Shown piece after piece: positions 54,401 to 55,455 of a stretch of DNA of 64,000 bases. The notes beneath the pieces are model-generated. The model did no database searches. It was not told the DNA's origin and saw only the letters and a program-made list of their open reading frames with translations. The DNA is from Symbiodinium natans (taxonomy: Eukaryota > Sar > Dinophyceae > Suessiales > Symbiodiniaceae): assembly GCA_905221605.1 (NCBI GenBank), contig CAJNDS010002241.1, forward strand, positions 374,501 through 438,500, given 5' to 3'. Made by a program: the position numbers and the translations under genes. Within the stretch, counting starts at the first letter, position 1. Every line of letters starts with the position of its first letter.

Positions 54401-55455
54401 GTAACTGTACTTATCACCATATTAGGGCACTTATGCGGGCTCATAAGTGGGTGGGTACCATGAACCGTCAAGTAGCCAGCAACTATAGTCTAGTAAGGGT
54501 ACCCTTTTGGCGGTTGGCCACTTTAGAAGGGGACCTTGAGCAAAATAAGGAAAACGGGTACCACTGGGCCACGAAGGAACAAAGGCGAAAAGAGCATGAA
54601 CCCGGAGGGGAGCTGGTCAACGTAGCTGATGCAAGCGTCGGTTCCCACCACCTGCCAGCCAGCCTCCATCATGCCCTCCTCTCTCATGAGGGGTAGCAGC
54701 CCTGCGAGCATGTGCGAGTTCATGGCAAGTAGGATGAAGCGAGAACCCAGCCGCTTCGCTATGTAGAGAACCTCCCTTGCTTCTTCAACTGCGAAGTCCT
54801 GCATGTAACGCAGTGCCAGGCCTTGGAGAAAGTCTTGCTTTTCCTGACCCTGTGCCAGCGTCTCCATTTCACTGAAGAGGCCTTGCCCATAGCTTTCTAA
54901 GGAGTAGAGGCAGGTTGCCAGTGCAACCTCGAAATGCGCAATCCAGGCCCATAAGGCACGGGCCTGAATGCTGTCTGGTGAGACTGTGCGAAGGAAGAAG
55001 GGATACGAGTCCTTGTTGGACAGTTCAGAGTTAGTTGAGGCAAAGGCCACCACCGGAACTTTCTGCACGGCCGCAATGGTGGCAACGGGCATTGTGATAG
55101 ACGAGATGCCTGCACCAACCAGTCCTGTGACGGGCGCGGCCCCGTCCAGGCCCCACATCATGTCGATCGCTGTGGCTACCCCTATGTCGGTCTTCAAGTG
55201 TGTCGTGCCGATCCGTAAAGTGACTGCACTTCCATTCGGGTGCAGCCCGCCTGGCAGTGTCACGATGGGTGGGCCGAATCTCTCCACTAAAGACGCATTC
55301 CAGTGCTTCTGGTAGTCTAGATATGCCGCAATCCATGCGATGACTGGTCCTGGGGAAACACTGTTAGTGACGCCCGCGAATGCTCCCAGCGCAATTTCAG
55401 GAGCCACACGCGGGAACAAGCATGCCAGTAGCAGCAGACAGCATCGCACGTGCAT
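24390..55455 (-). CDS. Large receptor-like gene (44 exons): Venus-flytrap domain, Cys-rich GCC2/GCC3 repeats, multipass membrane region, TIR-like domain
   Basis: Reconstructed by joining 44 small exons whose phases agree; about 4.4 kb coding, about 1,470 residues. Order: hydrophobic signal peptide and ANF-receptor/periplasmic-binding type I domain (exons 1-7), Cys-rich repeats with CxxC and CPxG patterns (8-15), about nine hydrophobic segments (16-25), a TIR-like block with FLCHHK, VFLD and WCAGE motifs (26-31), then an intracellular region (32-44). The architecture suggests a cell-surface sensor: an extracellular ligand pocket, a cysteine stalk, and a cytosolic signalling or scaffold domain. 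Family knowledge: GCC2/GCC3 plus multipass proteins are abundant in dinoflagellates; the ligand is unknown. Exon 1 has a clear Met with signal peptide and an AG about 35 bases upstream (ACAATAG) that could accept the trans-spliced leader. The 3' end is not fixed: exon 44 ends at a donor, and later exons (22.3-19.5 kb) may belong here. The intron between exons 19 and 20 contains a 12-kb LINE. Confidence 0.75.
25028..25069 (-). CDS. Receptor exon 43
   Basis: Reads DHVQHQGSLASCQS. GA donor; GAGCTG is repeated exactly at exon 44. Confidence 0.6.
25464..25676 (-). CDS. Receptor exon 42
   Basis: 71 codons: ADQEARTAAAAGQHKTVED, then SQVVVGSWEVIAVMKAAGYK and MNLRTYAEMMASVMGALVA. No domain recognised. 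GA donor by phase with exon 43; the open frame continues to 25,380. Confidence 0.7.
26190..26455. other. Island without telomere units, with an 11-bp perfect inverted repeat
   Basis: TGTGACGGGCG (near 26,370) and CGCCCGTCACA (near 26,408) can pair; AGTGAA and GAGTG words recur around them. No open frame. Origin unknown. Confidence 0.55.
26736..26804 (-). CDS. Receptor exon 41
   Basis: Reads DPAAAAWRDEADDRMADKL then VREE; charged and helical. Acceptor AAAAG, GC donor. Confidence 0.65.
27178..27230 (-). CDS. Receptor exon 40
   Basis: Reads LQRRQVAEIAGRMHRYE in phase with exon 39. Its end is uncertain; the frame stays open to about 27,150. Confidence 0.7.
27350..27441. mobile_element. Family B element
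   Basis: GTTCCCCCTTATCTCAAC ... GGGGGAACATCCCAAG. Confidence 0.55.
27600..27850. repeat. CCCTATAAA / CCCTACAAA variant array
   Basis: Complement of the dialect at 23,880-24,150, on the left of an ordinary CCCTAAA array. Confidence 0.85.
28109..28166 (-). CDS. Receptor exon 39
   Basis: Reads AFRKLVNVLALPFSPLASEG. GC donor GCC, repeated at exon 40. A near copy of the acceptor region (15 of 17 bases) sits on the other side of the adjacent array near 28,256. Confidence 0.8.
28172..28254. repeat. TTTAGGG array next to receptor exon 39
   Basis: About 11 near-perfect units; CCCTAAA on the coding strand, just upstream of the acceptor. Confidence 0.95.
28348..28407. repeat. CCCTAAA array after receptor exon 38
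   Basis: About eight units, inverted relative to 28,172-28,254 with a spacer of about 95 bp in the same intron. Confidence 0.95.
28432..28516 (-). CDS. Receptor exon 38
   Basis: Reads FPSLEQDVSSPFEHESTEDA then ERRRQLTQ. GC donor. The following intron starts with coding-strand TTTAGGG and ends with CCCTAAA. Confidence 0.75.
29030..29100. repeat. CCCTAAA array after receptor exon 37
   Basis: Nine or ten perfect units. Confidence 0.95.
29137..29220 (-). CDS. Receptor exon 37
   Basis: Reads KPYAYYLVVLLFRGIFNDQG then FARTLLAA. GT donor; GTTTC is repeated at exon 38. Confidence 0.8.
29423..29466 (-). CDS. Receptor exon 36
   Basis: Reads DHLKVECAVIHGRRQ, completing the alpha/beta-like unit started in exon 35. 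GA donor. Confidence 0.8.
29562..29637. mobile_element. Family L element
   Basis: AATAATAATCCCCATATTGCC ... GGGGTTCTTAAGC; pairs with 33,471-33,541. Confidence 0.45.
29695..29880. repeat. GGGTTATA variant array
   Basis: Octamer GGGTTATA repeated about 12 times, seen only here. Confidence 0.85.
30025..30106 (-). CDS. Receptor exon 35
   Basis: Reads RARILILSSVADAESLSACE then VFQLMLQ. The donor-side bases GACCACC are repeated exactly at exon 36 within a 15-bp direct repeat (30,018-30,032 and 29,460-29,474). GA donor. Confidence 0.8.
30461..30605. mobile_element. Family A element split by telomere-like repeats
   Basis: GTAGCCCAGTAACC ... GGTACCACTGGGCTACCAAG. About 45 bp of TTTAGGG-like sequence (30,476-30,522) interrupts it just inside the first end. 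Confidence 0.7.
30607..30688. repeat. CCCTAAA array after receptor exon 34
   Basis: About eleven perfect units. Confidence 0.95.
30702..30796 (-). CDS. Receptor exon 34: Ser-rich linker
   Basis: Reads ARCGVLSSVRSLSGSLSG then a Ser/Gly-rich stretch ending LSLAPS. GA donor GAG, repeated at exon 35. Flanked by CCCTAAA on the left and TTTAGGG on the right (plus strand). Confidence 0.7.
30889..31008. mobile_element. Family C element
   Basis: Contains CCTTACATACCCCGTATATA and AAGGGCCCGTACTTCAGAAC, matching the copies at 62,383 and 2,967. Confidence 0.6.
31289..31324 (-). CDS. Receptor exon 33
   Basis: A 36-nt exon reading VWAREEAVRDML. Acceptor CCCAG, GT donor. Confidence 0.6.
31670..31740 (-). 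CDS. Receptor exon 32
   Basis: Reads ADVAHAYAWLQHDLTPLSMP then RFGS. Acceptor CCCAG. The end is a GT or GC donor within four bases. Confidence 0.75.
31868..32172. repeat. CCCTTAAA octamer array with heptamer end
   Basis: Over 300 bp, mostly octamers with an extra T, changing to CCCTAAA near 32,085. Confidence 0.9.
32181..32260 (-). CDS. Receptor exon 31
   Basis: Reads TEALQQFPSLWTPEQTQLLA then NYGVEI. Acceptor TCTAG comes from a family D element fragment. GC donor. Confidence 0.75.
32454..32497 (-). CDS. Receptor exon 30: end of the TIR-like domain
   Basis: Reads ITTVPLVCDGFQPL after CCTAG acceptor and in phase with exon 29. GT donor GTGCC against GTACC at exon 31. Confidence 0.7.
32751..32791 (-). 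CDS. Receptor exon 29: TIR-like domain, WC motif
   Basis: A 41-nt exon reading VWCAGEITTAWKN; WCxGEI is the conserved Trp-Cys/Glu motif. GT donor. Confidence 0.8.
32826..33030. repeat. TTTAGGG array before receptor exon 29
   Basis: Long array with GTTCAGGG variants at the left and a duplicated GGCTTGAGGCTTTAGGG block at the right. Confidence 0.9.
33102..33158 (-). CDS. Receptor exon 28: TIR-like domain
   Basis: Reads VRTSTQSMAVVLTPELLKR, the strand and helix before the WC motif. Acceptor GTGTAG is the end of a family E element. GT donor GTTT, repeated at exon 29. Confidence 0.8.
33158..33256. mobile_element. Family E element
   Basis: CTGAACTTGGAACCCTAGC ... TGTTTCTTAGGAATCAAAG. Its left end supplies the acceptor of receptor exon 28. 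Confidence 0.65.
33471..33541. mobile_element. Family L element
   Basis: AATAATAATCCCGACATTTCC ... GGGTGTTCCTAAGG. Confidence 0.45.
33651..33732 (-). CDS. Receptor exon 27: TIR-like domain
   Basis: Reads KIMIARRSSTRVFLDCDQLQ then KLDLL. VFLD-CD is the second TIR-like strand with its acidic residue. The end is uncertain, because phase 0 is needed and the best GT lies three codons further into the telomere array. Confidence 0.75.
34055..34130 (-). CDS. Receptor exon 26: start of the TIR-like domain
   Basis: Reads HFKQQRRFGVFLCHHKAGAG then SLCRL. FLCHHKAGAG is comparable to the FISH/FLSH strand of TIR-type domains. GA donor. Confidence 0.8.
34160..34286. mobile_element. Family F element with an internal duplication
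   Basis: Two consecutive copies of about 45 bp (AATTGCACACTTTCAGTTCT...) then AAAAGTGTAAAGTGTACTC. Between receptor exons 25 and 26. Confidence 0.6.
34362..34461 (-). CDS. Receptor exon 25: last membrane segment
   Basis: Reads SFLGWLLCFPVAGLLLVTT then VALLRALL. GC donor; GCCACT is repeated exactly at exon 26. Confidence 0.8.
34540..34620. mobile_element. Family F element
   Basis: AAGTGTACACTTTCCGTTC ... CCCAAAAAGTGTAAAGTGTA; complementary ends. Between receptor exons 24 and 25. Confidence 0.6.
34626..35024 (-). CDS. Receptor exon 24: main multipass region
   Basis: 133 codons with four hydrophobic segments, including VLVILAVIGVLSQPVAFL, YYYGLVLLCRNGLVALLPI, GLILMVSLVLLAGTCPW and VDLLLTGLLLLILLGV. 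RYRFLFHRF and PWRTQQANQVD are conserved loop motifs of this protein type. GA donor GATC, repeated at exon 25. Confidence 0.85.
35025..35143. mobile_element. Family A element forming a whole receptor intron
   Basis: The intron between exons 23 and 24 is 119 bp and is this element only. TTGGTAGCCCGGTAACC against GGCCACCAAGG at the other end. Confidence 0.8.
35144..35254 (-). CDS. Receptor exon 23: membrane segment and extracellular loop
   Basis: Reads AIALATLTPFQCVSNPSG then MATDPGVICYDSEEHT. The CxxNPxG...C...EH pattern is typical of this protein type. GT donor; GTGC is repeated at exon 24 and the 119-bp intron is a single introner-type element. Confidence 0.85.
35359..35447 (-). CDS. Receptor exon 22: membrane segment
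   Basis: Reads WCFAKWWGRPKPFDTVLNL then GLLSFAFFL. Acceptor TATAG is the end of a family E element. GC donor with GCTAYT repeated at exon 23. Confidence 0.8.
35447..35551. mobile_element. Family E element
   Basis: Same left end CTGAACTTGGAACCCTAGC and interior TGTTTCTTAGGAATTAAAG; supplies the acceptor of receptor exon 22. Confidence 0.7.
35606..35654 (-). CDS. Receptor exon 21: membrane segment
   Basis: Reads GSFLSVLCPYVLNSNPG. End at GT (GTTTAC) with GTTG at exon 22. A longer form ending near 35,553 is also in phase, which would make the next intron exactly one family E element. Confidence 0.6.
35801..35890 (-). CDS. Receptor exon 20: first exon after the LINE
   Basis: Reads DLALNVLTLDLDFVRITC then YGADSPVMKCL. 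Joined to exon 19 it reads QILDLALNVLTLDLD, the usual continuation in this protein type, so the two sides of the LINE belong to one gene. End uncertain by one or two bases. Confidence 0.75.
35905..35963. repeat. TTTAGGG array at the 3' end of the LINE
   Basis: About eight units between receptor exon 20 and the LINE. Confidence 0.95.
36010..39900 (-). CDS. LINE endonuclease, reverse transcriptase and zinc fingers
   Basis: 1,296 residues. AP-type endonuclease (about 1-225): GIQETR, FLDANARFGDED, TWTSP, LDYIIVPRDL and HGPDHFPL. Reverse transcriptase (about 530-850): PIPKPNKPP...GWRSVMLLE, motif A FVDATNAYYSI (near 38,040), motif B GTSPGAPLADVLF (near 37,770), motif C WADDLAI (near 37,640) in place of the common YxDD, then GLDMNFAPGKSEAL and YVHLGGIV. 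The C-terminal part carries two Cys/His fingers, CPECGIGC...HRSRRH and YCAVCRGEFW...HLRKAETC. Target-primed reverse transcription in the nucleus is the expected activity. No RNase H follows the RT, because it lies upstream of the endonuclease. Confidence 0.85.
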   Translation of the reverse strand: MHLIGIQETRYSPTNPISKQGSYIVIAGPDDAGHLGCQLWLNADAAIATDGEEQIHFDTKCISIIRAEPRLLVVLVDLGKNSLACIVGHSPTSATDYDTILAWWSRLDSAIRAIPAKFRPILFLDANARFGDEDAHVPAARPLTTPAKFLQALLADRELTCTPLRDRSGNKAITWTSPMQRGACLDYIIVPRDLGKGLTTSGAWSDFPSIHGPDHFPLIARLHWQDLGKASRVHVAVDRQAMLTSAGREKIRQIFSTAPQLPWGVHADDYLATLNKHISQSLVEAFPKQTKGPRQLHVSESSWKWIQFRRKLRRQMHQAGQQQRRAFLRACWAAWARPATRQGRLKNTWHMLQARLGKLVRTAHCQIRAHMRQDTANHARQCMQEAKKDGPGALAAHLRSILRIGRSYKPTRAAPSLQINGELVAGQKDVGHAFALHFAKAERAQLCSREDLQGKHAAVHTGPGEDIQPDQVPTLVDLASRFARLQPHKASGFSLIPAEAFRAAPMEAAKLHMPLLLRMAMGREPPFLWVGGRCVPIPKPNKPPLDLSGWRSVMLLEPACKAVGQAFRPDIVQQFVNKAAPVQCGAQKGVPISLPMLHIRTHLSMLEKRKQSGAILFVDATNAYYSIIRHFLFAHGDICGHDALLAAVERIHPQPDMQRQLLAALAGPGLMQDAPAPVKHYVRSVLAHAWFSTDAQADQLCATCTGTSPGAPLADVLFQIIFTTALQSIQHQLRENGLEVTAGIGAAAPLPTWADDLAIPCASSSASEVLPQVVQVASITHKAMHSVGLDMNFAPGKSEALIVWRGAEAGKLRQSHFSRPDPHVEVPIAGDKIAKLTLTRSYVHLGGIVNDINTYREDIDHRRVHANLAFDRLKRTLLYNPDLTASEKSQLFSGLVLGRFMHGIGQWRLSNNDEAYLCSTIQKWQRSMVRPLVGATSKGLTAAQVCEVTGCLPAETLLHAARLAQLVMVVENGDGYLWKALLVAQDWIRDAICSLKIAVNATKKAISIPEDESQIFIHLQEHLPALRLLPGQYKAHTAKTLAQNRQQVKEKIEFLACLEAQGGCVFTIEHRQAQSTRFCPECGIGCRTEAALASHRSRRHDVGGRVSNVQGTYCAVCRGEFWTTPCLRMHLRKAETCAEAHLASDVSYGPREFTENKALVRRPACKALGPQPFWATMRPTAVARAVRSREDPPVQPSKLWEFLSKHSRTASDFFATTVRMLLRISEVPDVEDILEHCTIGRAQGTLKIRLLADLLSLSVRIVQRYRLGESGCETIGSFVSVLQGQTVSLRAAGGSG
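39848..42064 (-). CDS. LINE RNase H region and first strand of the endonuclease
   Basis: 738 residues. The N-terminal half continues the unknown region (DCRGIGGG motif). RNase H spans about residues 460-605 (plus-strand 40,240-40,690): RIFTDGSFQ with the first Asp, AELHALFAALL with the Glu, VMHYDAKAAASV with the second Asp, and HVTGHSGDPFNELVD with the His and final Asp. All four catalytic positions look intact. Near the end, MVTYNTLS is the first strand of an endonuclease/exonuclease/phosphatase fold whose remainder lies in the next frame, so a one-base break occurs near 39,930. Confidence 0.8.
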   Translation of the reverse strand: MVRLLPEWQTANQITDTGALSWDASIFLAQDAYEARQTWHLVPIPYYMQLFLLWPVTEDVLTRVAEIPAANDRQISGRETPSHGHVHHLQDRAGTGTSLIQLTQVRSRSRAPPCQDLALTASAARIQLCEEEFRQRNKHEQSRQRFHLPNGLSLTSYQDLVDAMPFGRFGGCRADHLKPTPQIPIEFFPPDLALVVDQTYMAIAQVTPGRLAQGGEDRYTVFDTLFHVRVKLHDRHQRIEILMAELLQSTPRRVRSIHRLHHTVYGFPEPQFVLTFHDAPARNFAVPCDCRGIGGGICTINIAPAMSWTAMGQELQAIPPDTRGCDGIGNQVLQAISNDRLRVWNAGGPLHSPLPGDPMGIQWIFVAIRPPTPPTEQPTEVEHASRALSYQIATPMGRRSLPKKDTRPDSSDSQTQVSEVLKKDLRTMFGLSCVQLKALNRDTASLAPLHPATQEALRTLPMWRADQPSDAARIFTDGSFQAQDGSAAWAYCVLVRQEGTWTFGGFASGRVNSTRAAYPLNAHIAELHALFAALLTAGSLHEHEVVMHYDAKAAASVAQAEAWSRQNDQLSLRVTLLADYAAAHLRQLHWAHVTGHSGDPFNELVDIAAKRAANNIFHHDPAEQLRIAAMSSNDFHWLWLRQQQANAASPWPVLKDTIEAQATSHQASSRPEICTWPVYQQTPTGHRERNMAWDIQMVTYNTLSQTPGTKTNHCGSMCQPWSALDRNPRDQVLADQSH
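41980..46230 (-). CDS. LINE long middle region of unknown function
   Basis: About 1,400 residues in one frame; the frame stays open upstream to 47,760, where much of it is a shadow of ORF1. No known domain recognised. Short motifs recur: DLRGIGGGLGHCAV here and DCRGIGGGICTIN in the next frame, with weaker cases such as DLRAHNVPICTVGVP, FGPDLRGMTALPIVP and LDLRPQGVLAF. This suggests degenerate internal repeats of one domain. A Ser/Thr/Glu-rich linker lies near 44,700-44,780. It ends in a stop at 41,980, but the sense appears to continue in the frame that opens at 42,064, so there is a frame break near 42,070. Confidence 0.6.
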   Translation of the reverse strand, partial: CKQGRTAFSGSSLLSLTGPSEHEAPLYERRAGDMELSIDHSIRQEPDFVDHRHAELLALCLQYDLDFHEGRTIFWHDPRIPQHEEETVEVHGHLAENWRMPSPDSNSEVPKIRSPQAATAMHTFSHRLPLFCAFKEGCLTVYNHLARRVNRVMREAPTLPRFNARMEPISAQQLSGRGTNTSPHSLRVEQVEPRVTGELPASLASAKVQRHRRNSPNLTSHPMAREVTLTNPAAPCQAQALSARYIDTHCAKLTHCLPHNLVQAIGTTFTHPTGSAPAGTDQADATGHCMFLPLSGPGCSSQYPHPPHPVASVFLPYPIADLEAMIQHAQDSAYVFFDTVDHYRIRQLLPQWGLREIIEDAVRNTQAQPITAVKVLRVPLPGLPAVQIVLDSANLPPNWITTPVDLRAHNVPICTVGVPSDASAFEIALRVERFCRTPRQLSHWVARSHYSFFPPGILWADPFQPNILATHPTVISSIAAAGSDSGTTETLSQEESSSDASSSRTNQDFHVMEAQDFSEEPTFTVAFHPLGYPPWVHTFPRLTTPEEVAQLAAQSMAQATRQPGWRTQFLWQQPIAQGIDLHCMLTPIPHPTHGVFLADFRRIFGPDLRGMTALPIVPNTPQTADMMCAAAVRCLEEWALADPPHDFVVTTARKGALLVPAGDRPAAVTETLDVVQQLPGFRQVLLTLVPAPRVARNYTQEAIARANPLPTTSTTTGMQTDELPYFVQPLAPHPLTLIRLGISRVGVFTVEFQGTPTVGEMLGRAWAAALQTVPRVNEQALKLTPCQPQAWASHREILLIAYTTDSDQTGTVSVWLDLRPQGVLAFRQASRDIDPNLLLKELKGYKALFRNGVKWSDRVILNEGDYITGSLVPQAPDVRPNDFFIQRIQGLAGLLLPIHINSELQFETTTCFELDQEIAQQAWSHALQERLYDLGLHDAQNPPFLILGPHIEAQGAVSEVTPRLEDVASWVRKWVLPEASAMQLHDTEGYIQGRRLFVLTPCQMDSAEQYLRIHVTGEAVHAFMLPHSMRPGDLRRLAPISDAESRPVPGRSWYGTLFPATDLHRMQVVDQHTTPCTCRDDFTTADSHPVISVSRWRQMRHRLRVADATLESRENSQSDRLDRASAENTGHTTTTTTGVRTLPISRDVFRVPGSPILLAITGGAIAGTEMTEVTPDSLANALADLIGQHRLRQQGPREGCLVMAKSHPGRQSPYREIVMLWHPLDFNVHILTDLRGIGGGLGHCAVDSDVDLQQLVPTDLRRRPMLIYINGIPMPLFRSTLQDGDYVTYESQAPSIPAIPRSALFRSWPALGALGVDLLIEDFEHLLITPAAFARTLTTHLLTAIDTRLTTLGYHITPCQQAIVYSRSRGEIIVFVQGRLPARSGQKLKWCGCSRSGRRPIKSLIQGPFHGMHPSF
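46188..47553 (-). CDS. LINE ORF1-like: zinc ribbon and coiled coil (Gag-like)
   Basis: From 47,348 the frame gives a 386-residue protein; the same frame is open without stop back to about 47,553 and reads sensibly (YWDKIPREPAWHRSQRRKR), so the true start is not fixed. A zinc ribbon WKCHACRQY...YCPSCGGHW is followed by a basic Lys/Gly-rich stretch, a long charged helix likely to form a coiled coil (around ETFEAGWAKYTQSLLDTV and DVEEEVADIAQRDAQI) and an acidic/Ser tail. Role inferred: nucleic-acid-binding partner of the retrotransposon RNP. It overlaps the start of the next reading frame. Confidence 0.65.
47888..47955. repeat. TTTAGGG array at the 5' end of the LINE
   Basis: About nine perfect units, same orientation as the array at the other end of the LINE. 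Confidence 0.95.
48023..48083 (-). CDS. Receptor exon 19: just upstream of the LINE-bearing intron
   Basis: Reads TLGSMRQLSLAWQEPVLQIL after acceptor TTTCAG. GA donor GACT; exon 20, 12.1 kb away, starts GACT in the matching phase. Confidence 0.75.
48395..48508. mobile_element. Family A element, CCTAGG subfamily
   Basis: CCTAGGTTGCCCAGCAACC ... ACTGGGCATCCTAGG, nearly intact inverted ends, in the intron between receptor exons 18 and 19. Confidence 0.8.
48597..48651 (-). CDS. Receptor exon 18: membrane segment
   Basis: Reads LNLLTAAAVVSQLIVAL. GA donor: GACCCTGG here and GACTCTGG at exon 19, seven of eight bases the same. Confidence 0.75.
48666..48838. repeat. TTTAGGG array before receptor exon 18
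   Basis: About 24 units with few variants, one of the longest arrays. Confidence 0.95.
49196..49224 (-). CDS. Receptor exon 17: end of first membrane segment
   Basis: A 29-nt exon reading LLSFLTMEP in phase with exon 16. GC donor chosen by phase with exon 18; a later donor is possible. Confidence 0.6.
49225..49345. mobile_element. Family A element forming a whole receptor intron
   Basis: A 121-bp intron between exons 16 and 17, ends TTTGGTAGCCCAG and CTGGGCTACCAAG. GCTTCT is present on both exon sides. Confidence 0.8.
49346..49398 (-). CDS. Receptor exon 16: first transmembrane segment
   Basis: Reads VDLLPGAILFVFIPVVLL. GC donor with GCTTCT repeated at exon 17. The 121-bp intron that follows is one introner-type element and nothing else. 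Confidence 0.8.
49621..49722 (-). CDS. Receptor exon 15: Cys module next to the membrane
   Basis: Reads APGREGRACNNCQPDHFPRR then GTCQPCKE. In phase with exon 14 (GDC|APGREG). GC donor. Confidence 0.8.
50017..50128 (-). CDS. Receptor exon 14: last extracellular Cys module
   Basis: Reads QGGFWTEGGLIESQCDFSVL then RCRDASECLPEATLGDC. The GFW...C...C...CLP...C pattern is typical of the module that precedes the membrane in GCC2/GCC3-type proteins. GC donor GCTCC, repeated exactly at exon 15. Its acceptor region is duplicated as a 24-bp repeat (50,260-50,283). Confidence 0.8.
50141..50259. repeat. TTTAGGG array inside a 24-bp direct repeat
   Basis: Flanked by GCCCCCTTGCCTGCTTGGAG on both sides (start of the 24-bp repeat); see findings. 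Confidence 0.9.
50517..50652. repeat. CCCCAAA then CCCTAAA array after receptor exon 13
   Basis: Seven CCCCAAA-type units followed by about eleven CCCTAAA units. Confidence 0.9.
50669..50751 (-). CDS. Receptor exon 13: Cys-rich repeat
   Basis: Reads EGYFLCGDSCRECPAGLHC then PEGLGRPLQ. GC donor GCAA, repeated at exon 14. A long CCCAAAC/CCCTAAA array follows on the left. Confidence 0.8.
51197..51322 (-). CDS. Receptor exon 12: Cys-rich repeat
   Basis: Reads ACRRCAPGTYMPLSEGLQC then FPCPGNLITRESASES and DCIC. The end is either after CICR (GC donor) or three codons later (GT donor). Confidence 0.75.
51511..51602. mobile_element. Family I element, right end lost to CCCTAAA repeats
   Basis: GAGATTAGGGGTACCTTATTG ... 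GATCTATATTGGGGTCCGC; the last part is replaced by an array. Confidence 0.5.
51658..51739 (-). CDS. Receptor exon 11: Cys-rich repeat
   Basis: Reads NCTLCPKGRFAPDVGSEEC then NTCLPGYE. GC donor GCTCA, partly repeated as GCTTG at exon 12. Confidence 0.8.
51860..51903 (-). CDS. Receptor exon 10: Cys-rich repeat
   Basis: Reads VLCPRGAFANRTGMQ. GA donor; the bases GAAC are repeated at the start of exon 11. Joined reading NRTGMQNCTLCPKG has correct cysteine spacing. Confidence 0.75.
51966..52147. repeat. CCCTAAA array after receptor exon 9
   Basis: About 25 units with rare variants. Confidence 0.95.
52184..52237 (-). CDS. Receptor exon 9: Cys-rich repeat
   Basis: Reads QQRCKICPKGKQCSGGP. End placed at GT (GTCGCC), matching GTC at exon 10. 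If the longer open frame is used, it continues to 52,147. A TTTAGGG array lies on the right and a CCCTAAA array on the left of this exon on the plus strand. Confidence 0.65.
52466..52535 (-). CDS. Receptor exon 8: first Cys-rich repeat
   Basis: Reads AMPPEQLFSCDPGFYKEVSG; CDPGFYK is the CxPGYY start of a GCC2/GCC3-type repeat. Acceptor CCCAG; end approximate because the direct repeat makes the junction ambiguous. Confidence 0.65.
52641..52771 (-). CDS. Receptor exon 7: linker after the ligand-binding domain
   Basis: Reads EMPGLSAPQAVAAAMFSAS then PVWMDGSLGSCYKGT. Acceptor CCGAG; the end lies at a GC or GT donor within four bases. Confidence 0.7.
52780..53024. mobile_element. Family G element carrying a nested family H element
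   Basis: Starts GGCCCTGATTAACCCCCTCTG and ends ATGTCCCAAGGTCCTACCGA, like 55,572-55,670, but has a telomere-like insert and a complete H element inside. Confidence 0.65.
52903..53003. mobile_element. Family H element nested in family G
   Basis: CTATACTCCCCTT at the left and AAGGGGGATATAG at the right, 13-bp inverted ends; AAAT directly before and after is a 4-bp target duplication. Confidence 0.8.
53110..53189 (-). CDS. Receptor exon 6: end of the Venus-flytrap fold
   Basis: Reads FMGVSGEVSFDENGDRLAAY, the FxGxTGxVxFDxNGDR signature near the end of ANF-receptor domains. GA donor (GAA), repeated at exon 7. Confidence 0.85.
53308..53410 (-). CDS. Receptor exon 5: ligand-binding domain
   Basis: Reads DALYTLFVAINNLLHTVSE then EALLDELRRTR. 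Acceptor CCTAG is supplied by a truncated introner-type element. GC donor; GCTTC is repeated at exon 6. Confidence 0.8.
53411..53465. mobile_element. Truncated family A element
   Basis: CCTAGGCAGCCCAGCAACC only; the rest is replaced by CCCTAAA-like repeats. Its CTAG end is the acceptor of receptor exon 5. Confidence 0.6.
53631..53691 (-). CDS. Receptor exon 4: ligand-binding domain
   Basis: Reads ISDLLSGGAAALNVWDSLAF after acceptor CTCAG. Ends at a GA donor; the donor-side bases GATGCTT are repeated exactly at the start of exon 5. Joined residues give AFDALYTLF, like the YDAVYAL block of ANF-receptor domains. Confidence 0.75.
53730..53843. mobile_element. Family E element, diverged
   Basis: GGAAACCTAGCAAAAAAC ... 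TGTTTAGGAATTATAGTACC, between receptor exons 3 and 4. Confidence 0.6.
53848..53889 (-). CDS. Receptor exon 3: ligand-binding domain
   Basis: Reads YHLDKMKMPLDHQW. Donor is GA (GATCC) and exon 4 begins GATCT, a direct repeat across the intron. The start is less sure; an acceptor up to 50 bases upstream is possible. Confidence 0.6.
53967..54080. mobile_element. Family A element
   Basis: CTTGGTAGCCCAG ... GGCTACCAAG inverted ends, in the intron between receptor exons 2 and 3. Confidence 0.75.
54107..54190. mobile_element. Family F element
   Basis: AAGTGTACACTGTCAGTTC ... CCAAAAAGTGCAAAGTGTAC, between receptor exons 2 and 3. Confidence 0.6.
54254..54325 (-). CDS. Receptor exon 2: second lobe of the ligand-binding domain
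   Basis: Reads FRGPLFPQLVELWSQLSPDD in phase with exon 1 after CAAG acceptor. End chosen at a GC donor so that the phase fits exon 3; the end is uncertain. A CCCTAAA array lies just left, a TTTAGGG run just right. Confidence 0.7.
54366..54464. mobile_element. Family K element
   Basis: TTCATGGTAC and GTACCATGAA are perfect 10-bp inverted ends. Between receptor exons 1 and 2. Confidence 0.7.
54470..54577. mobile_element. Family A element
   Basis: AAGTAGCCAGCAAC ... CCACTGGGCCACGAAG, diverged copy just after receptor exon 1. Confidence 0.7.
54581..55455 (-). CDS. Receptor exon 1: signal peptide and most of the Venus-flytrap domain
   Basis: Starts MHVRCCLLLLACLF, a typical signal peptide. Then an ANF-receptor domain with the family block VPVVAFASTNSELSNK followed by YPFFLRTVSPDSIQARALW. 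The longest exon of the gene (875 nt). Donor GTTC; the next exon also begins GTTC. The open frame runs on into the introner-type element at 54,470-54,577, which is not coding. Confidence 0.85.
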
